The translations under genes and the position numbers were made by a program. The notes under the pieces are model-generated. The model was given only the letters and a program-made list of their open reading frames with translations, did not search any database and had not been told where the DNA came from. A stretch of 64,000 nucleotides of DNA from contig NZ_AP028908.1 of NCBI RefSeq assembly GCF_037076465.1, positions 4,092,001-4,156,000 of the forward strand, written 5' to 3'. This stretch comes from Pectobacterium araliae (GTDB lineage Bacteria; Pseudomonadota; Gammaproteobacteria; Enterobacterales; Enterobacteriaceae). Positions within the stretch are counted from its first letter, which is position 1. Each line of letters starts with the position of its first letter. Below, one piece after another: positions 54,685 to 64,000 of the stretch.

Positions 54685-55758
54685 ATGTCACAGTTTGAAC
54701 AAGATGCTCATCTAAAACAGCCGTCTGACCGTGCACTATCCGATCACGCACCACAAGCCGATCACACGCTACAGAAGGGGCATGAACTACCCGCAGATTT
54801 CGATTTCCAGCAGGCAGGCAAGCAGGTACTGAGTATCGAACGCGATGGGCTTGCGCAATTAGATCAATACATTGACGACAATTTTACCCTCGCCTGCAAA
54901 AAGATATTTCACTGCGAGGGCAAAGTGGTGGTGATGGGAATGGGCAAGTCCGGCCACATCGGCTGCAAGATTGCCGCAACCTTCGCCAGCACCGGTACGC
55001 CTGCTTTTTTTGTCCATCCAGGCGAAGCCAGCCACGGTGACCTCGGGATGGTAACACCGCACGACATCGTGATCGCCATCTCCAATTCTGGCGAATCGCA
55101 TGAAATTCTGTCGCTGATTCCCGTCCTGAAACGCCAGAACGTGTTCCTGATCTGCATGACCAGCGCACCCGAAAGTACGATGGGTAAGGCAGCGGATATT
55201 CACCTGTGCGTCCACGTCCCACAGGAAGCCTGCCCGCTCGGTCTGGCCCCCACCACCAGCACCACCGCAACGCTGGTCATGGGCGATGCGCTGGCCGTAG
55301 CCCTGTTACAGGCGCGCGGCTTTACGGCCGAAGATTTCGCGCTTTCTCACCCCGGTGGCGCACTTGGCCGCAAACTTTTACTGCGCGTCAGCGATATCAT
55401 GCATTCAGGTGACGAGATTCCCCATGTCCCACACGATGCTTCGCTGCGTGATGCGCTGGTGGAAATTACGCGCAAAAATCTGGGTATGACGGTAATCTGC
55501 GAGGCGGATATGAAAATTCAGGGCATCTTTACCGATGGTGACCTGCGCCGCATCTTCGACATGAATATTGACTTGAACAGCGCGCGTATTGCTGATGTGA
55601 TGACCGCGGGCGGCATCCGGGTCGCACCGCAAACGCTGGCGGTGGATGCACTTAACCTGATGCAGTCACGCCATATCACCTCAGTGCTGGTGGCAGAAAA
55701 CGATCGTCTGGTCGGGATCGTCCATATGCACGATATGCTGCGGGCTGGCGTGGTTTAA
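54685..55758 (+). CDS. kdsD: D-arabinose-5-phosphate isomerase KdsD
   Basis: Converts ribulose 5-phosphate to arabinose 5-phosphate, the first step to the LPS sugar Kdo. 357 residues, about 29 more than E. coli because of an N-terminal extension rich in His, Asp and Gln (residues 1-30) before the conserved DFQQAGKQVL. The SIS domain has GMGKSGHIGCKIAATFAS and AISNSGESHEI; two CBS domains follow (about 230-345). It opens the kdsD-kdsC-lptC-lptA-lptB-rpoN run. Confidence 0.96.
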   Translation: MSQFEQDAHLKQPSDRALSDHAPQADHTLQKGHELPADFDFQQAGKQVLSIERDGLAQLDQYIDDNFTLACKKIFHCEGKVVVMGMGKSGHIGCKIAATFASTGTPAFFVHPGEASHGDLGMVTPHDIVIAISNSGESHEILSLIPVLKRQNVFLICMTSAPESTMGKAADIHLCVHVPQEACPLGLAPTTSTTATLVMGDALAVALLQARGFTAEDFALSHPGGALGRKLLLRVSDIMHSGDEIPHVPHDASLRDALVEITRKNLGMTVICEADMKIQGIFTDGDLRRIFDMNIDLNSARIADVMTAGGIRVAPQTLAVDALNLMQSRHITSVLVAENDRLVGIVHMHDMLRAGVV

Positions 55759-55777
55759 TAAGAAAGGATAATAGTGA

Positions 55778-56344
55778 ATGAGTGAAGTCAGGGCGCAAAC
55801 CGATACCTGCTATGGACCTGTCGATCAACAGGTACTGGATAAAGCCCGTGAGGTTCGCCTGTTAATTTGCGACGTTGACGGCGTGATGTCCGATGGTCTG
55901 ATTTATATGGGCAACCACGGCGAAGAGCTGAAAGCGTTTAACGTCCGTGATGGCTATGGTATTCGCTGTTTGCTAACGTCCGGCCTTGAGGTTGCCATCA
56001 TTACCGGACGTTCCGCAAAATTGCTGGAAGATCGCTGTAAAACACTGGGCATTAACCACCTTTACCAAGGGCAATCGGATAAGATTTTGGCCTTCAACGA
56101 TCTGTTGGATAAACTGTCGGTCACAGCAAATCAGGTTGCCTATATCGGCGACGACATGATCGACTGGCCAGTAATGGCACAGGTTGGTTTGAGCGTTGCC
56201 GTAGCGGACGCCCACCCGCTGCTGTTACCGCGTGCGAATTATGTCACTCGGATTGCGGGGGGGCGTGGCGCAGTGCGCGAGCTGTGTGATTTGATTCTGT
56301 TCTCGCAGGACAAGCTGGAGCATGCCAAAGGGTTGTCGATATGA
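55778..56344 (+). CDS. kdsC: 3-deoxy-D-manno-octulosonate 8-phosphate phosphatase KdsC
   Basis: A 188-residue HAD-family phosphatase that removes phosphate from Kdo-8-P. The nucleophile motif is LLICDVDGVMSDG (near residue 32), with AIITGRSAKLLEDR and GDDMIDWPVM as later HAD motifs. The stop codon overlaps the lptC ATG by four bases. Confidence 0.97.
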   Translation: MSEVRAQTDTCYGPVDQQVLDKAREVRLLICDVDGVMSDGLIYMGNHGEELKAFNVRDGYGIRCLLTSGLEVAIITGRSAKLLEDRCKTLGINHLYQGQSDKILAFNDLLDKLSVTANQVAYIGDDMIDWPVMAQVGLSVAVADAHPLLLPRANYVTRIAGGRGAVRELCDLILFSQDKLEHAKGLSI

Positions 56345-56907
56345 GTAAAACCAAGCGTTGGCTGACCGCTTTTCTGGCTCTATTGGTGCTGATCCTCATC
56401 GGCTGGAATATTGCGGATGACGACACCGTATCGACACCCGATGCCAATGACCCAACGGTGCCAGTCTATACCAGCGAAAAGACCAACACGCAGGTATACA
56501 GCCCTGCGGGTAAACTAAGCTACAGGCTGATTTCGGAAAAAGCGGAGTATTTCAACGATGAGCAGTTGAGTTGGTTTACGACCCCCGTTGCCACGCTGTT
56601 CAATGAACAGGGCACGGCAACCTGGTCAGTACGCGCCGATCGCGCCAAGCTGACAAAAGACAGGATGCTCTATCTGTATGGCCACGTCGAGGTGAATAGC
56701 CTGACAAAGGACACTCAGCTTCAGCGCATCACAACGAATAATGCCCAGGTGAACCTGGTAACGCAGGACGTCTCTTCCGATGATGAAGTCACCCTGTACG
56801 GCGCCAGCTTTACCTCAAGCGGAATGAAAATGCGCGGGAATCTGCGCAATAAAACGGCCGAGTTGATCGAAAAGGTAAAAACCTCTTATGAAATCCAAAA
56901 CCAATAA
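56341..56907 (+). CDS. lptC: LPS transport bitopic protein LptC
   Basis: 188 residues (E. coli 191). One N-terminal membrane helix (WLTAFLALLVLILIGWNIA) and a periplasmic beta-jellyroll that passes LPS from LptBFG to LptA. YTSEKTNTQVYSPAGKL and LTKDRMLYLYGHVEVN are conserved blocks. It overlaps kdsC by four bases and lptA by 20 bases. Confidence 0.95.
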   Translation: MSKTKRWLTAFLALLVLILIGWNIADDDTVSTPDANDPTVPVYTSEKTNTQVYSPAGKLSYRLISEKAEYFNDEQLSWFTTPVATLFNEQGTATWSVRADRAKLTKDRMLYLYGHVEVNSLTKDTQLQRITTNNAQVNLVTQDVSSDDEVTLYGASFTSSGMKMRGNLRNKTAELIEKVKTSYEIQNQ

Positions 56908-57460
56908 CCTGATGCGTAACACCCTGATCGCCAGCTCGCTGTTTGCCGTCAGCGTTTCCGCCTTTGCCGTAACGGGTGACAGCAACCAACCTATTCACAT
57001 TGATTCAGCACAGCAATCTCTGGACATGCAGGGCAACACAGTGACGTTCACTGGCAATGTTGTCGTGAAGCAAGGCACGATTGAGGTGAAAGCCGACAAG
57101 GTCGTCGTGACGCGCCCGCAAGGCGCACAAGGCAGTGAAGTCGTGGAAGGTTACGGTAACCCCGTGACGTTCTACCAGATGCAGGACAACGGTAAACCGG
57201 TAAAAGGCCACGCGCAGAAAATCCGCTACGAACTGGCTAAAGACATTCTGGTTCTGACAGGTAATGCCTATCTGGAACAGCAGGACAGCAATGTTAAAGG
57301 CGATCGCATCACTTATCTGGTGAAACAACAGCAGATGGAAGCGACCAGCGATAAAGGAAAACGCGTGACGACGGTGTTAGTCCCCTCTCAGCTTCAGGAG
57401 AAAGAGAACAAAAGCCAGCCTTCTCGTTCTCAGCAACCGCAACCACGGGTCACTGAATAA
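56888..57460 (+). CDS. lptA: LPS periplasmic bridge protein LptA
   Basis: 190 residues (E. coli 185). Signal peptide ends near VSAFAVTGDS; the mature protein is an OstA-like beta-jellyroll that polymerises into the transperiplasmic bridge. Conserved blocks are HIDSAQQSLDMQGNTVTFTG and GYGNPVTFYQM. The C-terminal tail is Gln/Pro/Arg-rich. The start lies inside the end of lptC. Confidence 0.96.
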   Translation: MKSKTNNLMRNTLIASSLFAVSVSAFAVTGDSNQPIHIDSAQQSLDMQGNTVTFTGNVVVKQGTIEVKADKVVVTRPQGAQGSEVVEGYGNPVTFYQMQDNGKPVKGHAQKIRYELAKDILVLTGNAYLEQQDSNVKGDRITYLVKQQQMEATSDKGKRVTTVLVPSQLQEKENKSQPSRSQQPQPRVTE

Positions 57461-57463
57461 GTT

Positions 57464-58189
57464 ATGGCAACATTAACCGCAGAAAATCTGGCTAAGGCGT
57501 ACAAAGGCCGTAAGGTCGTGGAAAACGTCAGCCTCACCGTCAATTCCGGTGAAATCGTCGGCCTGCTCGGACCGAACGGTGCAGGGAAGACCACGACATT
57601 CTACATGGTAGTGGGCATCGTCCCGCGTGATGAAGGACGCATCGTCATTGACGACGATGACATCAGCCTGCTTCCTTTGCACGAACGTGCGCTGCGCGGC
57701 ATCGGCTATCTGCCGCAGGAAGCCTCTATTTTCCGTCGCTTAAGCGTTTATGACAACCTGATGGCGGTGTTACAGATCCGTAAAGATCTGACGACCGAGC
57801 AGCAGGAAGATCGTGCCAATGAGCTAATGGAAGAATTCCATATTATTCATTTGCGCGATAGTCTGGGACAATCGCTGTCCGGTGGAGAAAGACGCCGCGT
57901 AGAGATTGCGCGTGCGCTGGCAGCGAATCCGAAGTTCATCCTACTGGATGAACCGTTTGCGGGCGTAGACCCGATCTCCGTACTGGATATAAAAAAAATC
58001 ATTGAACATCTGCGTGACAGCGGGCTGGGCGTGTTGATTACCGATCATAACGTCCGCGAAACGCTTGATGTCTGTGAACGAGCCTACATCGTGAGTCAGG
58101 GCAACCTGATCGCCCACGGTTCACCGACCGATATTCTGACCGATGAACAGGTAAAACGCGTGTATCTGGGCGAAGGCTTCCGACTCTGA
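57464..58189 (+). CDS. lptB: LPS export ABC ATPase LptB
   Basis: A 241-residue ATPase that drives LPS extraction with LptFG (encoded elsewhere). Walker [13 protein letters not shown]-loop [10 protein letters not shown], signature [14 protein letters not shown], Walker [14 protein letters not shown] and H-loop ITDHNVRET are all intact. It starts three bases after lptA. Confidence 0.98.
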   Translation: MATLTAENLAKAYKGRKVVENVSLTVNSGEIVGLLGPNGAGKTTTFYMVVGIVPRDEGRIVIDDDDISLLPLHERALRGIGYLPQEASIFRRLSVYDNLMAVLQIRKDLTTEQQEDRANELMEEFHIIHLRDSLGQSLSGGERRRVEIARALAANPKFILLDEPFAGVDPISVLDIKKIIEHLRDSGLGVLITDHNVRETLDVCERAYIVSQGNLIAHGSPTDILTDEQVKRVYLGEGFRL

Positions 58190-58238
58190 TAGGGTAATAT
58201 TTTCTCTTTGCAGTACTTATGGGACGTTAGCGCGATTT

Positions 58239-59672
58239 ATGAAGCAAGGTTTGCAACTCAGGCTTAGCCAGCAACTGGCCATGACTCCACAGCTCCAACA
58301 GGCGATCCGCCTGTTGCAACTGTCCACGCTTGAATTGCAACAGGAGATTCAACTGGCGTTAGAAAGTAATCCGTTGCTCGAACAAACGGATCAGCACGAC
58401 GAAATCGAGTCATTTGAAAAGGCAAACAGCGATTCACTGGATACCGGTGAAGCCCTTGAGCAACGGGATATGCCGGAAGAATTGCCGCTTGATGCCACCT
58501 GGGATGAAATCTACTCTGCAGGCACGCCGTCGGGCACCGGCACCGACTATCGCGATGAAGAATTGCCAATTTATCAAGGCGAAACTACGCAAACACTTCA
58601 GGATTACCTGATGTGGCAGGTTGAGCTGACGCCATTTTCCGACACCGACGCCGCTATCGCGACCTCTATCGTCGATGCGGTGGACAACACCGGTTACCTG
58701 ACCGTACCGCTACAGGACATTCTTGACAGCATCGGTGACGACGACGTGACGCTGGAAGAAGTTGAAGCCGTACTCAAACGCGTGCAGCGCTTCGATCCCG
58801 TTGGCGTCGCCGCCCGCGACCTGCGCGATTGTCTGCTGGTGCAGCTTTCCCAGTTCGCTGACGACACGCCACGCCTGACCGAAGCTCGCCTGATCGTCAG
58901 CGATCATCTCGATCTGTTAGCCAACCATGATTTCCGCAGCTTGATCCGCATCACGCGCCTGAAAGAAGAGGTGCTGAAAGAAGCTCTGGCGCTGATCCAA
59001 TCACTCGATCCCCGTCCAGGACAATCGATCAACACCGGTGAATCTGAATACGTTATCCCTGACGTACTGGTACGTAAAATTCAGGGAATCTGGTCCGTTG
59101 AATTGAACACCGACAGCGTTCCCCGTTTGCAGATTAATCAGCAGTATGCCGCGCTGGGTAACAGCGTGCGCAACGACAGCGACGGACAGTTTATCCGCAG
59201 CAACCTGCAAGAAGCGCGCTGGCTCATCAAAAGCCTGGAAAGTCGCAATGACACGCTGCTGAAGGTAACCCGCTGCATCGTCGAGCAGCAGCAGGATTTC
59301 TTCGATCAGGGTGAAGAATTCATGAGGCCCATGGTACTGGCAGACATCGCGCAGGCGGTGGATATGCATGAATCCACCATCTCACGCGTGACGACACAGA
59401 AGTTCCTGCACAGCCCACGCGGCATTTTTGAGCTAAAATATTTCTTCTCCAGCCACGTTAATACCGATAGCGGCGGAGAAGCCTCGTCAACGGCAATCCG
59501 CGCGTTGGTGAAGAAGCTTATTGCAGCGGAAAACCCGGTGAAGCCACTGAGCGATAGCAAGCTGACGGCGCTGCTCTCCGATCAGGGCATTATCGTGGCG
59601 CGGCGAACCGTTGCAAAATACCGAGAGTCTTTATCTATCCCACCATCGAATCAGCGTAAACAACTGATTTGA
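58239..59672 (+). CDS. rpoN: RNA polymerase sigma-54 factor RpoN
   Basis: 477 residues (E. coli 477). Region I is the Gln/Leu-rich N-terminus ([21 protein letters not shown]) contacted by enhancer-binding proteins. Region II is acidic (about 50-110). Region III binds core, and the C-terminus has the HTH and the RpoN box [10 protein letters not shown]. Besides nitrogen genes, RpoN governs virulence and motility functions in soft-rot bacteria. It leads the conserved rpoN-hpf-ptsN-rapZ-ptsO cluster. Confidence 0.98.
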   Translation: MKQGLQLRLSQQLAMTPQLQQAIRLLQLSTLELQQEIQLALESNPLLEQTDQHDEIESFEKANSDSLDTGEALEQRDMPEELPLDATWDEIYSAGTPSGTGTDYRDEELPIYQGETTQTLQDYLMWQVELTPFSDTDAAIATSIVDAVDNTGYLTVPLQDILDSIGDDDVTLEEVEAVLKRVQRFDPVGVAARDLRDCLLVQLSQFADDTPRLTEARLIVSDHLDLLANHDFRSLIRITRLKEEVLKEALALIQSLDPRPGQSINTGESEYVIPDVLVRKIQGIWSVELNTDSVPRLQINQQYAALGNSVRNDSDGQFIRSNLQEARWLIKSLESRNDTLLKVTRCIVEQQQDFFDQGEEFMRPMVLADIAQAVDMHESTISRVTTQKFLHSPRGIFELKYFFSSHVNTDSGGEASSTAIRALVKKLIAAENPVKPLSDSKLTALLSDQGIIVARRTVAKYRESLSIPPSNQRKQLI

Positions 59673-59695
59673 TCTCAACAGAGAAGGAAGACACT

Positions 59696-59983
59696 ATGCA
59701 GCTCAACATTACCGGACACCACATCGAGATCACTGAACCACTGCGTGATTTTGTGAATGGCAAATTCGCCAAATTAGAGCAGTATTTTGACCGGATTAAT
59801 CAGGTCAATGTGGTATTGAGAGTGGAAAAAGTTCAGCAAATTGCCGAGGCCACGCTCCATGTTAATGGTGGGGAGCTGCATGCAACCTCCGAAGCGGCAG
59901 ATATGTACGCCGCGATAGATTTATTGATTGATAAGCTGGCAAGACAGCTCAATAAGCACAAAGATAAACTCAAGCAGCACTAA
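59696..59983 (+). CDS. hpf: Ribosome hibernation promoting factor HPF
   Basis: 95 residues, the short form as in E. coli, which with RMF converts ribosomes to 100S dimers in stationary phase. Begins MQLNITGHHIEITEPLRDFV, and the basic helices end ARQLNKHKDKLKQH. ATG 59696 aligns with E. coli; AGAAGGAAG lies upstream. Two strong stem-loops follow before ptsN. Confidence 0.96.
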   Translation: MQLNITGHHIEITEPLRDFVNGKFAKLEQYFDRINQVNVVLRVEKVQQIAEATLHVNGGELHATSEAADMYAAIDLLIDKLARQLNKHKDKLKQH

Positions 59984-59988
59984 TCTTC

Positions 59989-60042
59989 TCCTTTGCCATT
60001 TGGCAAAGGAACAAACCCACGCTATCCGATGGATGGCGTGGG
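59989..60042 (+). other. Two tight stem-loops between hpf and ptsN
   Basis: A 10-bp stem TCCTTTGCCA / TGGCAAAGGA with a 2-base loop (59989-60010) is followed by a second near-perfect 12-bp stem CCCACGC..ATCC / GGAT..GCGTGGG (60016-60042). Neither has a T-run. They could stabilise hpf mRNA or separate its expression from ptsN. Confidence 0.7.
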
Positions 60043-60079
60043 ATCACCAGAAGTGAAAGCGTCGTTAAGTGAAAATAAA

Positions 60080-60553
60080 ATGAGCCACGATCCCGTATTG
60101 CAACTCAGCACCGTCTTACGTCCTGAGTGCACCCGAAGCACCGTCCATTGCCAGAGTAAGAAACGGGCATTGGAAATTATCAGCGAGCTGGCCGCCTGGC
60201 AGCTTAACATTCCTTCGCAGATTATCTTTGATGCCATCCTGACCCGGGAGCGGATGGGCAGCACGGGAATCGGCGGCGGCATTGCCATTCCTCACGGCAA
60301 GCTGGAAGACGATAATGCGCTAGGTGCCATCGGTGTTTTCATCCAGTTAGAGCAACCGATCGCTTTCGATGCCATTGATAATCAGGCCGTTGATCTGCTT
60401 TTTGCCTTGCTGGTTCCGGCGGAACAATGTAAAACCCATCTGCATACCCTGTCGCTGGTTGCCAAGCGACTGGCGGATAAAACGGTTTGCCGACGCCTAC
60501 GCGCAGCGCAAAGCGATGAAGAGCTGTACCAGATTATGACGGAAGCGGGTTAA
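60080..60553 (+). CDS. ptsN: Nitrogen regulatory PTS protein EIIA-Ntr PtsN
   Basis: 157 residues (E. coli 163). Phosphorylated by NPr (PtsO); its unphosphorylated form controls TrkA, KdpD and other partners in E. coli. The phospho-His is in GIAIPHGKLED; CQSKKRALEIISELAA is conserved. ATG 60080 fits E. coli; the same frame is open further upstream but that part folds into the two hairpins. A weak ribosome-binding site precedes the start. Confidence 0.96.
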   Translation: MSHDPVLQLSTVLRPECTRSTVHCQSKKRALEIISELAAWQLNIPSQIIFDAILTRERMGSTGIGGGIAIPHGKLEDDNALGAIGVFIQLEQPIAFDAIDNQAVDLLFALLVPAEQCKTHLHTLSLVAKRLADKTVCRRLRAAQSDEELYQIMTEAG

Positions 60554-60707
60554 ACCAAACGATCATCATACTCACGATGACGGGCGATTCGCGGTAGAAC
60601 GAGAGAATACTTGCAATCCGTGCGTTAAGCCGTCATTTTTTAGCGATACATCATAAAAATCATGGCAATGAAAATTCGCCATCACGTTGCCAGAGGGGAG
60701 TCGTCAG

Positions 60708-61565
60708 ATGGTGCTGATGATTGTCAGCGGTCGCTCAGGTTCAGGAAAATCTGTCGCCCTGCGTGCATTGGAAGATATGGGATTCTACTGCGTAGATAAC
60801 CTGCCTGTTGTTCTGCTGCCAGAACTGGCGAATACGCTTGCGGCGCGTAACATTTCCGCAGCGGTCAGCATTGACGTGCGCAATATGCCGGAATCGCCAG
60901 AGATCTTCGAGCATGCGATGGAGCAGTTGCCATCAAGTTTCTCGCCTCAGTTGCTGTTTCTGGATGCCGATCGTAACACGCTGATCCGTCGCTATAGCGA
61001 TACTCGCCGCCTGCACCCGCTGTCCAGTAAGAATCTGTCGTTGGAAAGCGCGATTGATGAAGAAAGCGACCTGCTGGAACCACTGCGTTCACGCGCCGAT
61101 CTGATTATCGACACCTCAGAGATGTCGGTGCACGAACTGGCCGAAATGCTGCGTACCCGGCTGCTCGGCAAGCGAGAACGCGAGCTCACGATGGTGTTCG
61201 AATCGTTCGGATTCAAGCATGGTATTCCTATCGACGCGGATTACGTCTTTGACGTGCGTTTCCTGCCAAACCCGCACTGGGACCCGAAACTGCGCCCGAT
61301 GACCGGTCTGGATAAACCCGTTGCGTCCTTCCTCGATAGACATACCGAAGTTCACAACTTCATCTACCAGACTCGCAGCTACCTGGAGCTGTGGCTACCG
61401 ATGCTGGAAACCAATAACCGTAGCTACCTGACTGTCGCCATTGGCTGTACCGGCGGTAAACACCGCTCAGTGTACGTCGCTGAGCAGTTAGCTGACTACT
61501 TCCGCTCACGCGGTAAGAATGTACAGTCACGCCACCGTACGCTGGAAAAACGTAAACCCTCGTGA
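60708..61565 (+). CDS. rapZ: RNase adapter protein RapZ
   Basis: 285 residues (E. coli 284). Binds sRNA GlmZ and RNase E and senses glucosamine-6-phosphate, so it tunes GlmS and cell-wall precursor supply. Walker [17 protein letters not shown], Walker B-like LLFLDAD and the C-terminal basic tail [18 protein letters not shown] are present. ATG 60708 is preceded by GAGGGGAG. Confidence 0.97.
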   Translation: MVLMIVSGRSGSGKSVALRALEDMGFYCVDNLPVVLLPELANTLAARNISAAVSIDVRNMPESPEIFEHAMEQLPSSFSPQLLFLDADRNTLIRRYSDTRRLHPLSSKNLSLESAIDEESDLLEPLRSRADLIIDTSEMSVHELAEMLRTRLLGKRERELTMVFESFGFKHGIPIDADYVFDVRFLPNPHWDPKLRPMTGLDKPVASFLDRHTEVHNFIYQTRSYLELWLPMLETNNRSYLTVAIGCTGGKHRSVYVAEQLADYFRSRGKNVQSRHRTLEKRKPS

Positions 61566-61596
61566 TAGTCGGCGAACCAGTAGAGCCAAGTAACTC

Positions 61597-61869
61597 ATGA
61601 CAGTCCGGCAAACGGTTGAAATCAAAAATAAGCTCGGTATGCACGCTCGCCCCGCGATGAAGCTGTTCGAGCTAGTGCAGAGCTTTGATGCACAAGTGAT
61701 GTTGCGTAATGACAGCGGCACCGAAGCCGAAGCTAGCAGCGTGATTGCCATGTTGATGCTGGACTCGGCCAAAGGGCGTCTCATTGAGGTGGAAGCCACT
61801 GGCCCAGATGAAGAACAGGCGCTTGCCGCCGTCATCGGGCTGTTTGAAGCTGGGTTCGACGAGGACTAG
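61597..61869 (+). CDS. ptsO: Nitrogen PTS phosphocarrier NPr (PtsO)
   Basis: 90 residues, an HPr paralogue of the nitrogen PTS. Phospho-His lies in [14 protein letters not shown] (near residue 16); the regulatory Ser region ([15 protein letters not shown]) is present. Receives phosphate from PtsP (EI-Ntr, elsewhere) and passes it to PtsN. Last gene of the rpoN cluster. Confidence 0.96.
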   Translation: MTVRQTVEIKNKLGMHARPAMKLFELVQSFDAQVMLRNDSGTEAEASSVIAMLMLDSAKGRLIEVEATGPDEEQALAAVIGLFEAGFDED

Positions 61870-61966
61870 CTATTTCCTTAGCGAGCTATCGACAAGCCTT
61901 CGTGACAAGGATCGCTTCACTTTCCTCCCCGAACCTCCTACTATCCACATATATCATATTTTCTTA

Positions 61967-62003
61967 TACCCCCCTGCTCCTTTGAGCGCGGGGGTTATTT
62001 TTA
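61967..62003 (+). terminator. rpoN-ptsO cluster terminator
   Basis: ACCCCC / GGGGGT outer stem and GCTC / GAGC inner stem, followed by TATTTTTAT, about 100 bases after ptsO. Confidence 0.8.
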
Positions 62004-62034
62004 TATCATCTGAAAACATCAACTGGAGAGGAGT

Positions 62035-62445
62035 ATGACGAAACCTAACCTGACCATCAGTGAACTGGATGCAGAACGTCTGGATAAGTTATTGGAGCAG
62101 CCCGCATTCGCGGACAGCGCTATCGCACAGGCGTTGAATGAGGAGCTGGATCGGGCAGACATTCTGCCTTCGGCATCGATTCCTTCACATGTCGTCACCA
62201 TGAATAGTCGGGTGCGTTTCCGCGATCTGAATACCAACGAAGAGCACATCCGCACGCTGGTTTATCCAACCGCCGTGAAGGACAGTAAAGAACCGCTGTC
62301 GGTAATGGCTCCGCTGGGCGCGGCACTATTGGGAATGCATGTAGGAAATTCTATCACCTGGCAGTTGCCAAACGGTGAAGAAACGCGAATTGAAGTAGTA
62401 GAACTACTCTATCAGCCAGAAGCTGCGGGCGAATACCACCGCTAA
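62035..62445 (+). CDS. rnk: Regulator of nucleoside diphosphate kinase Rnk
   Basis: A 136-residue GreA/GreB-C-terminal-like protein that binds RNA polymerase; overexpression restores NDP kinase level in some mutants. KPNLTISELDAERLD begins the short helical N-domain, and the FKBP-like C-domain has VMAPLGAALLGM. AGAGGAG precedes the ATG. In E. coli rnk lies elsewhere, so its position next to ptsO is a local difference. Confidence 0.94.
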   Translation: MTKPNLTISELDAERLDKLLEQPAFADSAIAQALNEELDRADILPSASIPSHVVTMNSRVRFRDLNTNEEHIRTLVYPTAVKDSKEPLSVMAPLGAALLGMHVGNSITWQLPNGEETRIEVVELLYQPEAAGEYHR

Positions 62446-62463
62446 GCCAGAGATAGAGTAACA

Positions 62464-62485
62464 GCCGTCGGACATTGCCGACGGC
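62464..62485. terminator. Hairpin between convergent rnk and pmbA
   Basis: Perfect 8-bp stem GCCGTCGG / CCGACGGC with a 6-base loop between the two convergent stop codons; no T-run on either side. Confidence 0.45.
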
Positions 62486-62509
62486 GACGGTTACTTATGC
62501 AGAACAGGC

Positions 62510-63850
62510 TTATTCCCCTGCAATCTTCATTTCTGGCAGCAACACAGAACCACACTGGATATTACTTCGGGTTTCGATATCGTTCCCTACCGTCACAATA
62601 TTGCGCAGCATGTCTTTCAGGTTACCCGCAATCGTAATCTCGCTGACCGGGTATTGAATTTCGCCGTTTTCGACCCAGAAGCCGGATGCCCCACGGGAAT
62701 AATCCCCCGTTACACCGCTTACACCCTGCCCCATCAGTTCGGTTACCAGCAGGCCTTTGCCCATCTGTTTCAACATGCCGTTGAAATCTAAACCTTGTCC
62801 GGCAATCCGCCAGTTATGAATCCCGCCCGCGTGACCGGTGCTTTGCATTCCCAACTTACGTGCGGAGTAGCTCGTCATGAGCCAGGTCTGCAACACGCCC
62901 GCCTTCACAATTTCACGCGCCTGCGTCCGCACGCCTTCGCTGTCAAACGGCGTAGAGGCCAGCCCTTTCAACAAGTGCGGCAGTTCCTCAATCGTCAGCC
63001 ACTCCGGCAGAATCTGCTGACCCAGTTTATCCAGCAGGAAGGTCGATTTACGATAAACGCTGCCGCCGCTGATAGCCCCCACTAAATGACCAAACAGACC
63101 TGTCGCGACTTCCGCAGAAAACATCACTGGTGCCTGCATGGTGGGCAGTTTACGCGGTGACAAGCGGGATAACGTGCGGCGCGCGCACTCTTCGCCCACC
63201 CATTCCGGGCTGCGCAAGTCGTCCAACGCACGGCCAACGGTATAGGCATAATCCCGCTCCATATCGCCATTTACTTCGGCAATCACACAACTGGACATAG
63301 AATGACGGCTAGAGCAGTAGCTTTTCAGCAAGCCGTGGCTATTGCCGAACACCTTCACGCCGTAGTGACTGTTAAAGCTGCCGCCTTCGGTGTTAGTGAT
63401 GCGCTTGTCAGCCTGTAACGCCGCCTGTTCTGCGCGAGCGGCTAATTCAATGCCGCGATCCGCATCCAGCTCGGTGGGATGAAACAGATCCAGATCCGGC
63501 GCGTCGAACGCCAGAAGATCCCGATCCGCCGGACCAGCAAAAGGATCGACAGAGGTATAACGCGCAATATCCAGCGCGGCCTGTACCGTACGGGCTATCG
63601 CATCCGGGCTGAGATCGGTAGACGATGCGCTGCCTTTACGTTGTTGGTGATAAACCGTGATGCCCAACGCACCATCGCTGTTGAATTCAACATTTTCAAC
63701 GTCACCATAACGGGTACTGACGCTAATGCCCGTCGTTTTTGACACCGCAACCTCTGCCGCATCAGAACCGGCACGCGCCAGTTCCAGTGCCTGAGCAACC
63801 GCGAGTTCCAGCGCTTTACGCTGCTCTGCAACCTGAGTAGTTATCGTCAT
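62510..63850 (-). CDS. pmbA: Metalloprotease PmbA (TldE)
   Basis: 446 residues (E. coli 450). Partner of TldD; the TldD-TldE heterodimer degrades peptides, matures microcin B17 and processes CcdA. PmbA itself has no metal motif but shares the fold; [25 protein letters not shown] near the C-terminus is the family signature. ATG 63850 aligns with E. coli. Confidence 0.95.
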   Translation of the reverse strand: MTITTQVAEQRKALELAVAQALELARAGSDAAEVAVSKTTGISVSTRYGDVENVEFNSDGALGITVYHQQRKGSASSTDLSPDAIARTVQAALDIARYTSVDPFAGPADRDLLAFDAPDLDLFHPTELDADRGIELAARAEQAALQADKRITNTEGGSFNSHYGVKVFGNSHGLLKSYCSSRHSMSSCVIAEVNGDMERDYAYTVGRALDDLRSPEWVGEECARRTLSRLSPRKLPTMQAPVMFSAEVATGLFGHLVGAISGGSVYRKSTFLLDKLGQQILPEWLTIEELPHLLKGLASTPFDSEGVRTQAREIVKAGVLQTWLMTSYSARKLGMQSTGHAGGIHNWRIAGQGLDFNGMLKQMGKGLLVTELMGQGVSGVTGDYSRGASGFWVENGEIQYPVSEITIAGNLKDMLRNIVTVGNDIETRSNIQCGSVLLPEMKIAGE

Positions 63851-64000
63851 TGTTCTGCCATAATGAGTGGAAGAAAGCTCACCATCATCATCCCCGCAAC
63901 GAGCACAAAAGGGGCGTATACTCTATATACTGCGCGCAGCCAACACACAGGCAACGTGAAGTATATAGAGCATAAAAAGGTGTAGCATAATGCTTTCTAG
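63851..64000. other. Region upstream of pmbA, window end
   Basis: Holds the pmbA promoter area and a perfect 10-bp inverted repeat (CTCTATATAC at 63921-63930, GTATATAGAG at 63961-63970). AAGGTG at 63977-63982 and an ATG at 63990 could start a plus-strand gene running out of the window; in E. coli pmbA is divergent from darP (yjgA), but only ten bases are visible so I do not call it. Confidence 0.5.

Noticed and set aside
63990..64000. Possible start of the next gene (ATG with AAGGTG)
   Set aside because: Only three complete codons are visible, too little to support a gene call.

Overview
The window is about 52% G+C, gene-dense enterobacterial chromosome. Almost every gene has a close E. coli K-12 counterpart, usually of the same length and in the same local order. 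Residue-level similarity, the RNase P RNA and ArcZ sRNA, and local differences from E. coli (block order, an alginate-lyase-family gene, a meso-butanediol dehydrogenase next to gltBD, a ketose-type PTS operon) suggest a soft-rot member of Pectobacteriaceae, most likely Pectobacterium. The species call is an inference from memory, not from a search.

Layout. 1-4902: ftsP, plsC and parC on the minus strand (division, phospholipid synthesis, chromosome decatenation). 4903-10992: an accessory sugar operon on the plus strand behind a CRP-like site. It encodes a PRD-type regulator, separate PTS EIIA, EIIB and EIIC proteins of the fructose family and two class II ketose-bisphosphate aldolases. 11176-12219: an unrecognised membrane/coiled-coil protein behind a sigma-S-like -10. 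12315-16878: parE-yqiA-cpdA-yqiB-nudF (minus), divergent from tolC and followed by ygiB-ygiC (plus). 20785-22204: ygiD and the RNase P RNA gene rnpB (minus). 22230-26768: rsmI (minus), then lpoA-yraN-diaA-dolP (plus), covering cell-wall synthase activation, replication initiation control and outer-membrane lipoproteins. 26843-33543: an alginate-lyase-family protein, mtgA, elbB, arcB and yhcC (minus), with sRNA arcZ (plus) between elbB and arcB. 34195-41117: gltB-gltD (ammonia assimilation) and budC. 41191-44887: sspB-sspA, rpsI-rplM and zapE (minus). 45103-48372: zapG, degQ, degS (plus). 48480-53331: murA, ibaG and the mlaFEDCB lipid-transport operon (minus). 53660-61869: yrbG-kdsD-kdsC-lptC-lptA-lptB-rpoN-hpf-ptsN-rapZ-ptsO (plus). 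62035-63850: rnk (plus) and pmbA (minus).

Functionally the second half is dominated by envelope construction: murA, mtgA and lpoA for peptidoglycan; kdsD/kdsC and lptCAB for LPS; mla for phospholipid asymmetry; degQ/degS for periplasmic quality control. It also carries the nitrogen genes gltBD, rpoN and nitrogen-PTS ptsN/ptsO with rapZ. No CRISPR array, transposase, phage gene or tRNA was seen.

I did not find a clearly new defence or mobile system; most of the window is core genome. The least explained or most unusual points are the dual-aldolase PTS operon, the sigma-S-like membrane-protein gene, a perfect octanucleotide tandem repeat in the mlaF leader, an 18-bp tandem repeat that multiplies the mtgA stop codon, a probable CTG start for yraN, a duplicated tail/terminator module behind rnpB, and an orphan plus-strand terminator upstream of the PTS operon.
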